Source: Xanthomonas hortorum pv. cynarae
GTDB lineage: Bacteria; Pseudomonadota; Gammaproteobacteria; Xanthomonadales; Xanthomonadaceae
DNA: 64,000 nucleotides
Reading direction: 5' to 3'
Assembly: GCF_002939985.1 (NCBI RefSeq)
Contig: NZ_MDFM01000001.1
Coordinates: 62,001 to 126,000 of the forward strand
Shown in pieces: positions 16,639 to 23,820 of this stretch. Positions within the stretch are counted from its first letter, which is position 1; every line of letters begins with the position of its first letter. Position numbers and translations under genes: made by a program. Below the pieces are notes generated by a model. That model had not been told where the DNA came from and made no database searches. It saw only the letters and a list, made by a program, of their open reading frames with translations.

Positions 16639-17198
16639 AGGAAATCCTCGAACTGTTTTTGCAACGCGTCGCGCGCACGCGACAGGTGGGTTTTGACCGA
16701 GCCTTCGGAGCAGCCCATCGCCTTGGCGGTGGTGGCCACGTCCAGCTCTTCCAACACGCGCAGCGTGAACGCTTCGCGCTGGCGCGCCGGCAGGCTGCGC
16801 AGGGCCTCGACCAGGCGCTGGTAGGCCTGTTGGTGTTGCTGTTGGTCGACTGGACCGGTGCCGGGGTCGGCCCAGTCGATGGTGCCTTCGTCGTCGGAAC
16901 GTTCGGCCGGCGCCCAGAATTTCAGGCGGAAGGTACGCCGCCGCTGCAGGTCGATGATGCGGCTACGCAGGATGCTCCAGAACAGCGGCGTCCATTCGGC
17001 GGCCGGGCGCTCGCGGTAACCGAGCAGCTTCACCATGGCGTCCTGCACCGCATCCAGCGCGTCTTCGCGGTGACGCAGGCCGGCCTCGGCAAAACGGAAC
17101 GCACGCGGACCGATGCCGGCCAGAAAGGCGTCCAGCGACACGGGCGCAGTGACGGCCGGTGGAGAGAGCTGCGGATCGAAAGGGGTTCCCACCAGCAC
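16635..17198 (-). CDS. RNA polymerase sigma factor, ECF type
   Basis: The product, about 187 residues, has sigma region 2 (FRFAEAGLRHREDALDAVQDAMVKLL, then LFWSILRSRIIDLQRRR) and region 4 (LRSLPARQREAFTLRVLEELDVATTAKAMGCSEGSVKTHLSRARDAL). The final helix-turn-helix should read the -35 element. The likely start is the GTG at 17198, preceded by GGAAG; another GTG lies two codons downstream and the ATG further upstream is unlikely. It overlaps the downstream small membrane protein gene by 4 bp and is followed by a DUF3106 gene. Its regulon probably includes its own operon. Confidence 0.9.
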   Translation of the reverse strand: MLVGTPFDPQLSPPAVTAPVSLDAFLAGIGPRAFRFAEAGLRHREDALDAVQDAMVKLLGYRERPAAEWTPLFWSILRSRIIDLQRRRTFRLKFWAPAERSDDEGTIDWADPGTGPVDQQQHQQAYQRLVEALRSLPARQREAFTLRVLEELDVATTAKAMGCSEGSVKTHLSRARDALQKQFEDFL

Positions 17199-17443
17199 AG
17201 CGTAGCTTCCGCGGAGACGGTACAACGTCAACGGGCGAGGGTGGATTCGGTTGACACGCCTGCGCGCTGTCGCCGCGCGGATGGGCGGCCGTGCGCACGC
17301 CATGCACCAGACGATGCGAAGAGGCGATCAACTGTGTGCTGTCTTTCACCGGCCGTGGCGGCACGGGCGGAGATCGGCCACCTCGTCGCCGCTGGCGAGC
17401 GCTGCCGTCGATCCGGCAGTCAAGACCCGCTGATCTCAGCTGC

Positions 17444-17863
17444 TCAGCGCGCTGCCCACCAGCCAAGCACCAGCGCCGCGAGATAACAGGCCAGGTCGAA
17501 ACCGCTATTGGCCAGCTGCAACAAGGTCCAGGCCAGGCCGGCGCCCATCTTCTGTGCTGAGGTCCACGGGTCCAGTCCCAGCGAGCCGCCAAGCTGTGCG
17601 GACGCAATGCCCCAGTTGGCACCGACGATCACCAGGACCGTGGCCACCAAGGTGACGCCGATGCGCACACTGCCGGCGCGCAACGTGCCCAGGCGCAGCA
17701 TCCAGGCCACTTCCAGCGCGACCAGCAGCGCCATCCAGCCGGCCTGATGACCAAGCGCAAGGGCGATGAGCATCCAGGCGATGAGGGCGGTGACGCATCC
17801 CAGCAGCAGGAGCGGGGGCCAGAGCCAGTGGGCGGTTCTGGCGGACGCGGTGGTGGGCGGCAT
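17444..17863 (-). CDS. Hypothetical integral membrane protein
   Basis: The 139-residue protein has about four hydrophobic segments (LWPPLLLLGCVTALIAWMLIALALG; WMALLVALEVAWML; VRIGVTLVATVLVIVGANWGIA; LACYLAALVLGWW). I do not recognise a named family. The ATG at 17863 is preceded by a good AGGAG. It lies about 245 bp downstream of the sigma factor start region in reverse orientation to sufT. The 245-bp gap between it and the sigma gene holds no clear feature. Confidence 0.8.
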   Translation of the reverse strand: MPPTTASARTAHWLWPPLLLLGCVTALIAWMLIALALGHQAGWMALLVALEVAWMLRLGTLRAGSVRIGVTLVATVLVIVGANWGIASAQLGGSLGLDPWTSAQKMGAGLAWTLLQLANSGFDLACYLAALVLGWWAAR

Positions 17864-18058
17864 TGGAGCTCCTGACAGTGCGCACATGATAGAGCGCGTG
17901 GCGCGTTTTGCGCTGCACTGCCGGTGTGAGCCACGGTGGCTGCAGGTGACTGTGTTTCAGATGGAATGCAGCGTCGGCGGCACGACCGGCAGCGGCATCG
18001 CCGTGGTCGGCTAGAATGGCCGACTTGCGCGCATCCGCCGCGGCCCCATATCCAGCCC

Positions 18059-18613
18059 ATGTATTCCCGTAGCAGCGAACCCGTCCAGTTCGAACGCGAT
18101 TGCGATGCCGTCATGGTGCCGCAGGGCGATTCGGTGACTCTGCCCGCAGGCAGTTATGGCTATATCACCCAGGCGCTGGGCGGCAGCTATACCGTCTTTG
18201 TCGAAGGCAATCTGTTCCGCATTGCCGGCAAGGATGGCGATGCGATCGGCAAGGAGGCCCCGCCGGGGCTGGAACTGCCCGCCAACGCCAGCGATGAAGA
18301 GGTGGAAGCGCTGGTGTGGCAGCAGCTGCGCACCTGCTTCGACCCGGAAATTCCGTTCAATATCGTCGATCTGGGCCTGGTCTACGAGGCGGTGATCAGC
18401 CATCGCGAAGAAGACGATCAGCGCCGGGTCGACGTCAAGATGACCCTCACCGCGCCCGGTTGCGGCATGGGCGAGATCCTGGTCGACGACGTGCGCAGCA
18501 AGGTCGAGATGATTCCGACCATCGCCGAGGCCGATGTCGAGCTGGTCTTCGACCCGCCGTGGGGCCGGCATATGATGTCCGAAGCGGCCCGTCTCGAGAC
18601 CGGCATGCTCTGA
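18059..18613 (+). CDS. sufT: Putative Fe-S cluster assembly protein SufT
   Basis: The 184-residue protein contains the MIP18/DUF59 domain: ALVWQQLRTCFDPEIPFNIVDLGLVYE followed by the cysteine motif MTLTAPGCGMGEILVDDVR and VELVFDPPW. An N-terminal extension with a small beta domain (LPAGSYGYITQALGGSYTVFVEGNLFRI) is typical of SufT. DUF59 proteins help mature or transfer iron-sulfur clusters. The start at 18059 gives MYSRSSEPVQFERD. No suf operon is visible here. The ilvE gene starts 64 bp downstream on the same strand and may be co-transcribed. Confidence 0.9.
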   Translation: MYSRSSEPVQFERDCDAVMVPQGDSVTLPAGSYGYITQALGGSYTVFVEGNLFRIAGKDGDAIGKEAPPGLELPANASDEEVEALVWQQLRTCFDPEIPFNIVDLGLVYEAVISHREEDDQRRVDVKMTLTAPGCGMGEILVDDVRSKVEMIPTIAEADVELVFDPPWGRHMMSEAARLETGML

Positions 18614-18677
18614 TCGTCAGGCGCCATGTCGAAGAGGTGGCGCCGCGTCCTTTCGCCCGCCATACAGGAAACTTCCG

Positions 18678-19763
18678 GTGTCCGTGTCCTTCGCTTCCAC
18701 CCGTTCCCCGTCGCCACGCAGTGCCGACGAGCTGTCCGTGATCCTGGCCGCGCCCGGTTTCGGGCTGCACTTCACCGACCATATGGTCGCCATTTCCTGG
18801 ACCAACGAGCTCGGTTGGCACGACGCGCAGGTGCGCGCGTATGGCCCGCTGCAGCTGGATCCGGCCGCCTCGGTGCTGCATTACGGCCAGGAAATCTTCG
18901 AAGGCATCAAGGCCTACCGGCATGCCGACGGCTCGATCTGGACCTTCCGCCCGCAGTCCAATGGCGAACGCCTGCAGCGCTCGGCGCGCCGGCTGGCGCT
19001 GCCGGAACTGCCGGTCGACCTGTTTGTCGAATCGCTGCGCCAGCTGGTGGCGGTGGATGCCAGCTGGGTGCCGTCAGCCCCGGAAACCAGCCTGTATTTC
19101 CGCCCGTTCATGATCGCCGATGAGGCGTTCCTGGGCGTGCGTGCCGCGCACAAGGCCTCGTACTACGTCATCGCAAGTCCCGCCGGCCCGTACTTCGCCA
19201 AGGGCGTTGCGCCGGTGTCGATCTGGTTGTCCACCGAATACGCGCGTGCGGCCAAGGGCGGCACCGGTGCGGCCAAGTGCGGCGGCAACTACGCCGCCTC
19301 GCTGCTGCCGCAGCAGAAAGCCTATGCGCAGGGCTGCTCGCAGGTGCTGTTCCTGGACCCGGTGGAAGGCAAATACATCGAAGAACTGGGTGGCATGAAC
19401 GTGTTCCTGGTCTACAAGGACGGCACGTTGGTGACGCCGGAATTGTCCGGCAGCATTCTGGAAGGCATCACCCGCGACAGCATCCTGCAACTGGCCCGCG
19501 ACCGCGGCATGCAGGTGATCGAGCGCAAGGTCGCCATCGACGAATGGAAGCAGGGCGTAGCGTCGGGCGAGATCACCGAGGTGTTCGCCTGCGGCACCGC
19601 GGCCGTGGTCACCCCGATTGGCGAGCTGAAGGGCGATGACTTTGCGGTCGGCGATCTGTCCGCGCCGGCCGGCGAGGTGACCATGTCGCTGCGCCAGGAA
19701 CTCACCGATATCCAGTACGGGCGTGTCCCGGACCGCCATGGGTGGTTGGTGCGTTTGTCGTAA
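18678..19763 (+). CDS. ilvE: Branched-chain amino acid aminotransferase
   Basis: The 361-residue class IV (fold type IV) aminotransferase interconverts leucine, isoleucine and valine with their 2-oxo acids using PLP. Family blocks are LHYGQEIFEGIKAYRHADG, the PLP lysine K200 in GAAKCGGNYAASLL, LGGMNVFLVYKDG and EVFACGTAAVVTPIG. Its length and sequence fit the longer, eukaryote-like BCAT subgroup rather than the ~309-residue E. coli enzyme. The start is a GTG at 18678, preceded by AGGAA. A strong rho-independent terminator follows the gene. Confidence 0.95.
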   Translation: MSVSFASTRSPSPRSADELSVILAAPGFGLHFTDHMVAISWTNELGWHDAQVRAYGPLQLDPAASVLHYGQEIFEGIKAYRHADGSIWTFRPQSNGERLQRSARRLALPELPVDLFVESLRQLVAVDASWVPSAPETSLYFRPFMIADEAFLGVRAAHKASYYVIASPAGPYFAKGVAPVSIWLSTEYARAAKGGTGAAKCGGNYAASLLPQQKAYAQGCSQVLFLDPVEGKYIEELGGMNVFLVYKDGTLVTPELSGSILEGITRDSILQLARDRGMQVIERKVAIDEWKQGVASGEITEVFACGTAAVVTPIGELKGDDFAVGDLSAPAGEVTMSLRQELTDIQYGRVPDRHGWLVRLS

Positions 19764-19783
19764 GCCGACACATTTCGTCAAAA

Positions 19784-19818
19784 AAGGGTCCCCGCATGTC
19801 AGTGCGGGGGCCTTTTTT
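19784..19818 (+). terminator. Rho-independent terminator after ilvE
   Basis: The hairpin has a 7-bp GC stem (CCCCGCA/TGCGGGG), a small internal loop and four more pairs, followed by six T. A-runs precede it, so it may also work in the other direction. Confidence 0.9.
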
Positions 19819-19881
19819 GTTTGCGAGACAACAAAAAGGAGGATTTCGACAGGAATCGGGTCGAATTCAGCATGAATTACC

Positions 19882-19897
19882 TGTGATTGATGTCACA
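19882..19897. promoter_or_regulatory. Perfect CRP/Clp-type site (TGTGA-N6-TCACA)
   Basis: TGTGATTGATGTCACA matches the CRP consensus in both halves with 6-bp spacing. In Xanthomonas the CRP homologue Clp uses this consensus and activates extracellular enzyme genes. The site centre lies 29 bp upstream of the centre of a TAAAAT -10 element at 19916-19921, close to a class II activator position. It stands 175 bp before the first subtilase ATG. Confidence 0.75.
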
Positions 19898-19915
19898 GAA
19901 ACGTAATTTTTTTTC

Positions 19916-20048
19916 TAAAATTACCAACTGCGTATTGTCCAGTCCGGTTTAGTTGGTATAGGTTCGCTGAACGGATCGATAACAGGGGCGATCCGGGACT
20001 CCGGATCTTCGCCCAAGGCGGCGTTTCCGGAAACACCGCTTCGGCGGT
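19916..20048 (+). promoter_or_regulatory. Promoter and structured 5' leader of subtilase 1
   Basis: A -10-like TAAAAT at 19916-19921 is followed by a leader of about 140 nt. The leader contains TACCAACT/AGTTGGTA (19922-19929 and 19951-19958), GATCCGG-GACT-CCGGATC (19990-20007) and ACCGC-TTCG-GCGGT with a cUUCGg tetraloop (20035-20048). These could form three successive hairpins before the ribosome-binding site GGAAGGG. Whether they regulate translation or protect the mRNA is open. Confidence 0.5.
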
Positions 20049-20071
20049 TCTCTTGACTGGAAGGGAATTCA

Positions 20072-21814
20072 ATGATCAACGAGACGTTTCGTCTGCGTCA
20101 CCATGCGCTCCGCATCCTGGGTGTGTCGGCACTCACCTCGCTGCTGCTGGCAACGCCGGCCTTTGCAGGCGAGGTTTACTTAGACGGCCTGGCCACCGCG
20201 CAGACGCATCAGAAATTCATCGTGACTTACAAGGACGGCAGCAACGCGCTGGCCAGCCCAACCGCATTGAGCACTTCGCTGCGAGACGCTGCACGCGCGG
20301 TTCCGGCCAAGGCCGGCAAGGCACTGGGCTTGAACTCGGTGCGCCGCCTGGCGCTGGGACCGGAGCTGGTCCAATCCACCCGCGCACTGGACCGTCAGGA
20401 AGCAGAAACCCTGATGCGCCAGCTGGCCGCCGACCCCAACGTACAGAGCGTGGAAGTCGATCAGATCCTGCATGCCACGCTGACCCCGAACGACACCCGC
20501 CTGTCCGAGCAGTGGGGCTTCGGCACCACCAACGCCGGCCTCAACATCCGCCCGGCCTGGGACAAGGCCACCGGCACCGGCGTAGTGGTGGCAGTGATCG
20601 ATACCGGCATCACCACCCATGCCGATCTCAACGCCAACATTCTGCCCGGCTACGACTTCGTCAGCGACGCGACCGCTGCGCGTGACGGCAATGGCCGCGA
20701 CAGCAACCCGGCCGACGAAGGCGACTGGTATGCCGCCAACGAGTGCGGCACCGGCATTCCGGCCTCCAATTCCAGCTGGCATGGCACCCATGTGGCCGGC
20801 ACGGTGGCTGCGGTGACCAACAACAGCACCGGCGTGGCCGGTACCGCCTACAACGCCAAGGTTGTGCCGGTGCGGGTGCTGGGCAAGTGCGGCGGCTCGT
20901 TGTCTGATATCTCCGACGGTATCGTCTGGGCCTCGGGCGGCACGGTCAGCGGCATTCCGGCCAACGCCAATCCGGCCGAAGTCATCAACATGTCGCTGGG
21001 CGGCGGCGGCGCCTGTTCGTCCACCCTGCAGAACGCGATCAATGGTGCGGTCTCGCGCGGCACCACCGTGGTAGTGGCTGCCGGCAACGATTCGGCCAAC
21101 GTCTCCGGCTCGTTGCCGGCCAACTGCGCCAACGTGGTTGCAGTGGCGGCCACGACCTCGGCCGGCGCCAAGGCCAGCTATTCCAACTTTGGCACCGGGA
21201 TCGATGTGTCCGCGCCGGGTTCGGGCATTCTGTCCACGCTCAATAGCGGTACCACCACCCCGGGCAGTGCCAGCTACGCGTCCTACAACGGCACCTCGAT
21301 GGCGGCGCCGCATGTCGCCGGTGTGGTTGCGCTGGTGCAGTCGGTTGCGCCGACCGCGTTGACGCCTGCGGCGGTGGAGACCTTGCTGAAGAACACTGCA
21401 CGTGCGCTGCCTGGTGCCTGTTCGGGCGGTTGCGGTGCCGGCATCGTCAACGCCGATGCTGCGGTGGTTGCGGCCATCAACGGCAGCAGTGGTGGCGGTG
21501 GCGGAACCGGCAACACCCTGACCAATGGCACGCCGGTCACCGGCTTGGGCGCTTCCACCGGTGCGGAGCTCAACTACACCATCGCGGTTCCGGCCGGCAG
21601 CGGCACGCTGACCGTGGCGATCAGCGGCGGCAGCGGCGATGCGGACCTGTACGTGCGTGCCGGCAGTGCACCGACCGACAGCAGCTACACCTGCCGGCCG
21701 TACCGCAGTGGCAATGCCGAAACCTGCACCATCAGCGCGCCCTCGGGCACCTACTACGTGCGCGTCAAGGCTTACAGCACGTTCTCCGGTGTGACCCTGA
21801 GAGCCAGTTACTGA
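20072..21814 (+). CDS. Secreted subtilisin-like serine protease (S8) with PPC domain, copy 1
   Basis: The 580-residue preproprotein has a Sec signal peptide ending at ATPAFA-GEV, an I9-like propeptide (about 33-140) and an S8 catalytic domain. The triad is D177 (VIDTGI), H237 (SSWHGTHVAG) and S409 (NGTSMAAPHVAG). A Gly-rich linker (470-480) joins a C-terminal PPC beta-sandwich (about 495-580, GSGDADLYVRAGSAPTDSSYTC). It should be exported, probably through the type II pathway, and degrade host or environmental protein. It is the first of three tandem paralogues. A perfect Clp site and a structured leader lie upstream, suggesting control by Clp/cyclic di-GMP. Confidence 0.96.
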   Translation: MINETFRLRHHALRILGVSALTSLLLATPAFAGEVYLDGLATAQTHQKFIVTYKDGSNALASPTALSTSLRDAARAVPAKAGKALGLNSVRRLALGPELVQSTRALDRQEAETLMRQLAADPNVQSVEVDQILHATLTPNDTRLSEQWGFGTTNAGLNIRPAWDKATGTGVVVAVIDTGITTHADLNANILPGYDFVSDATAARDGNGRDSNPADEGDWYAANECGTGIPASNSSWHGTHVAGTVAAVTNNSTGVAGTAYNAKVVPVRVLGKCGGSLSDISDGIVWASGGTVSGIPANANPAEVINMSLGGGGACSSTLQNAINGAVSRGTTVVVAAGNDSANVSGSLPANCANVVAVAATTSAGAKASYSNFGTGIDVSAPGSGILSTLNSGTTTPGSASYASYNGTSMAAPHVAGVVALVQSVAPTALTPAAVETLLKNTARALPGACSGGCGAGIVNADAAVVAAINGSSGGGGGTGNTLTNGTPVTGLGASTGAELNYTIAVPAGSGTLTVAISGGSGDADLYVRAGSAPTDSSYTCRPYRSGNAETCTISAPSGTYYVRVKAYSTFSGVTLRASY

Positions 21815-21823
21815 GGCCCGCGT

Positions 21824-21855
21824 CGGCACTGCCTGGCCGTTGTCAGGCAGTGCCG
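21824..21855 (+). terminator. Long hairpin after subtilase 1
   Basis: CGGCACTGCCTG and CAGGCAGTGCCG form a perfect 12-bp stem with an 8-nt loop, 10 bp after the stop. No U tract follows, so it may protect the 3' end or act as a Rho-assisted terminator. Confidence 0.65.
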
Positions 21856-22070
21856 CCCCGTAGCCGCGTCACCCCATCAGCGATCTATCGCCCACGTCTG
21901 CCATATCGGCAGGCGCAGGGGATGTGTTGCCGCTCGGCCGGAATGGACATCGGCCAATCGTCTCAGCGGGTGTACGCGCCCGTGCAATTCCCGACCCGAT
22001 CCGCAGTGCGCGGTGAGGGTCTGGCCATCTCGCCGCAGCTGCGGCACCTCTCATAATTAAGGAACGATCG

Positions 22071-23480
22071 ATGTCCAATGTGTCGCAACGTCGTGCGCCT
22101 GCGCGCGCGCTGGTGGTCCTGGGTGTTTCTGCGCTGACCTCGCTGCTGGCCGTGCCGGCGTTCGCCGGTCAGGTGAATCTGTCCGGGCTGGATTCGCAGC
22201 CCACGCTGGACCGTTTCATCGTCAAATACCGGGATGGCAGCAGTGCGTCGGTGAGCCCGACCTCGATGCGCGCATCGCTCAATTCCGTTGCCAGTGCGGT
22301 GCCAGCACGCGCCGGTCGTACGCTGGGCCTGAACCATGTGCGTCGCACCGCGCTGGGTTCAGAAGTGCTCAAGACCACCCGTGGCCTGGATCGCGCCGAA
22401 GCCGAGACGCTGATGCGCCGGATCGCTGCCGACCCGGGCGTGGAGTACGTGGAAGTCGACCAGATCATGTACCCGACGCTGACCCCGAACGACACGCGTC
22501 TATCCGAGCAATGGGGCTTCGGCACCACCGCATCGAGCATCAACGTGCGTCCGGCCTGGGACACCGCCACCGGTACCGGCGTGGTGGTCGCAGTGATCGA
22601 CACCGGCATCACCAGCCATCCGGATCTCAACGCGAACGTATTGCCGGGCTACGACTTCATCAGCGATGCGGCGCGTGCGCGCGACAACAACGGCCGTGAC
22701 AACAATGCCGCCGACCAGGGCGACTGGCGCGCTGCCAACCAGTGCGGGACCGGCGTGGCGGCCGCCAATTCCAGCTGGCACGGCACCCACGTGGCCGGCA
22801 CCATCGCTGCAGTGACCAACAACAGCACCGGCGTGGCCGGCACCGCGTTCAACGCGCGCATCGTGCCGATCCGTGCGCTGGGCCTGTGTGGCGGCACCAC
22901 CTCCGATATCGCCGATGCGATCGTCTGGGCTTCCGGCGGCACTGTTTCGGGCGTTCCGGCCAATGCCAATCCGGCTGAGGTGATCAACATGTCGCTGGGC
23001 GGCAACGGCACGTGTTCGAGCACCTACCAGAACGCCATCAACGGTGCGGTCTCGCGCGGCACCACCGTGGTGGTGGCGGCCGGCAACAGCAACGCCAACG
23101 TGGCCAACTTCACCCCGGCCAGCTGCGCCAACGTGATCTCGGTGGCGTCCATCACCTCGGCTGGCGCACGTTCCAGCTTCTCCAACTTCGGCACCACCAT
23201 CGACATCTCCGGCCCGGGCTCGGCGATCCTGTCCACGCTCAACAGCGGTACCACCACGCCCGGCAGTGCCAGCTACGCCTCCTACAACGGCACCTCGATG
23301 GCGGCCCCGCATGTGGCTGGCGTGGTGGCGCTGGTGCAGTCGGCAGCGACCCGTCCGTTGACCCCGGCGGCGGTGGAGACCTTGCTGAAGAACACCGCGC
23401 GTCCGCTGCCGGGCGCCTGCTCGGGCGGCTGCGGTGCGGGCATCGTCAACGCGGCTGGCGCGGTTAGCCAGACCCCGTAA
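22071..23480 (+). CDS. Secreted subtilisin-like serine protease (S8), copy 2, without PPC domain
   Basis: The 469-residue protein aligns with copy 1 without gaps over about 460 residues: signal peptide ending VPAFA-GQV, propeptide, and triad D177, H237, S409 at identical positions. It stops just after the catalytic domain (GIVNAAGAVSQTP) where copy 1 continues through a linker into the PPC domain. Nucleotide identity around the active-site serine is high, pointing to a recent tandem duplication or gene conversion. The ATG at 22071 follows AAGGA. No Clp-type site was found in the 256-bp upstream region, so it may be read through from copy 1 or have a weaker promoter. Confidence 0.95.
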   Translation: MSNVSQRRAPARALVVLGVSALTSLLAVPAFAGQVNLSGLDSQPTLDRFIVKYRDGSSASVSPTSMRASLNSVASAVPARAGRTLGLNHVRRTALGSEVLKTTRGLDRAEAETLMRRIAADPGVEYVEVDQIMYPTLTPNDTRLSEQWGFGTTASSINVRPAWDTATGTGVVVAVIDTGITSHPDLNANVLPGYDFISDAARARDNNGRDNNAADQGDWRAANQCGTGVAAANSSWHGTHVAGTIAAVTNNSTGVAGTAFNARIVPIRALGLCGGTTSDIADAIVWASGGTVSGVPANANPAEVINMSLGGNGTCSSTYQNAINGAVSRGTTVVVAAGNSNANVANFTPASCANVISVASITSAGARSSFSNFGTTIDISGPGSAILSTLNSGTTTPGSASYASYNGTSMAAPHVAGVVALVQSAATRPLTPAAVETLLKNTARPLPGACSGGCGAGIVNAAGAVSQTP

Positions 23481-23498
23481 GGCTGCGCTGACGACGCC

Positions 23499-23522
23499 GA
23501 TGCCGGTGCTGTTGCCGGCATC
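23499..23522 (+). terminator. Hairpin directly after subtilase 2
   Basis: GATGCCGG/CCGGCATC form an 8-bp stem with loop TGCTGTTG; outer CGACG/CGTCG could extend it. The loop nearly equals that of the hairpin after subtilase 3 (TGGTGTTG). Confidence 0.55.
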
Positions 23523-23566
23523 ACGTCGGGTCTGCCCCGACTGCACCGTCGGTGTTTTGAAACCTG

Positions 23567-23592
23567 CACTGCCCCGCTTCGGCGGGGCAGTG
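23567..23592 (+). terminator. Strong UUCG hairpin downstream of subtilase 2
   Basis: CACTGCCCCGC and GCGGGGCAGTG form a perfect 11-bp stem closed by a TTCG tetraloop. It lies in the 340-bp gap before subtilase 3 and lacks a U run. The rest of that gap shows no gene. Confidence 0.65.
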
Positions 23593-23820
23593 TGCGTTCG
23601 GGCATCGGCGATTGCCCGGCTGCGAGGCAGCGCCGACGGCAATGGCTGAACGAAGCGCTCGCCAGTGCAGGTTGGCCGCTTCAGTGCCGCGTGCGGCACG
23701 CCGATAGCCACCCCACGTGAGGCATGGCGGTATGCATGCCCACGCATGGGGCAGGGCGCATTGCAGTGGCGTTAGCGCGTTGCCATCCGGGTTGCCAGAT
23801 CTTTGGGGAGGGATGGATTC

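Noticed and set aside
19764..20071. Known riboswitch in the leader of subtilase 1.
   Set aside because: The hairpins do not show the conserved core of any riboswitch class that I recognise.
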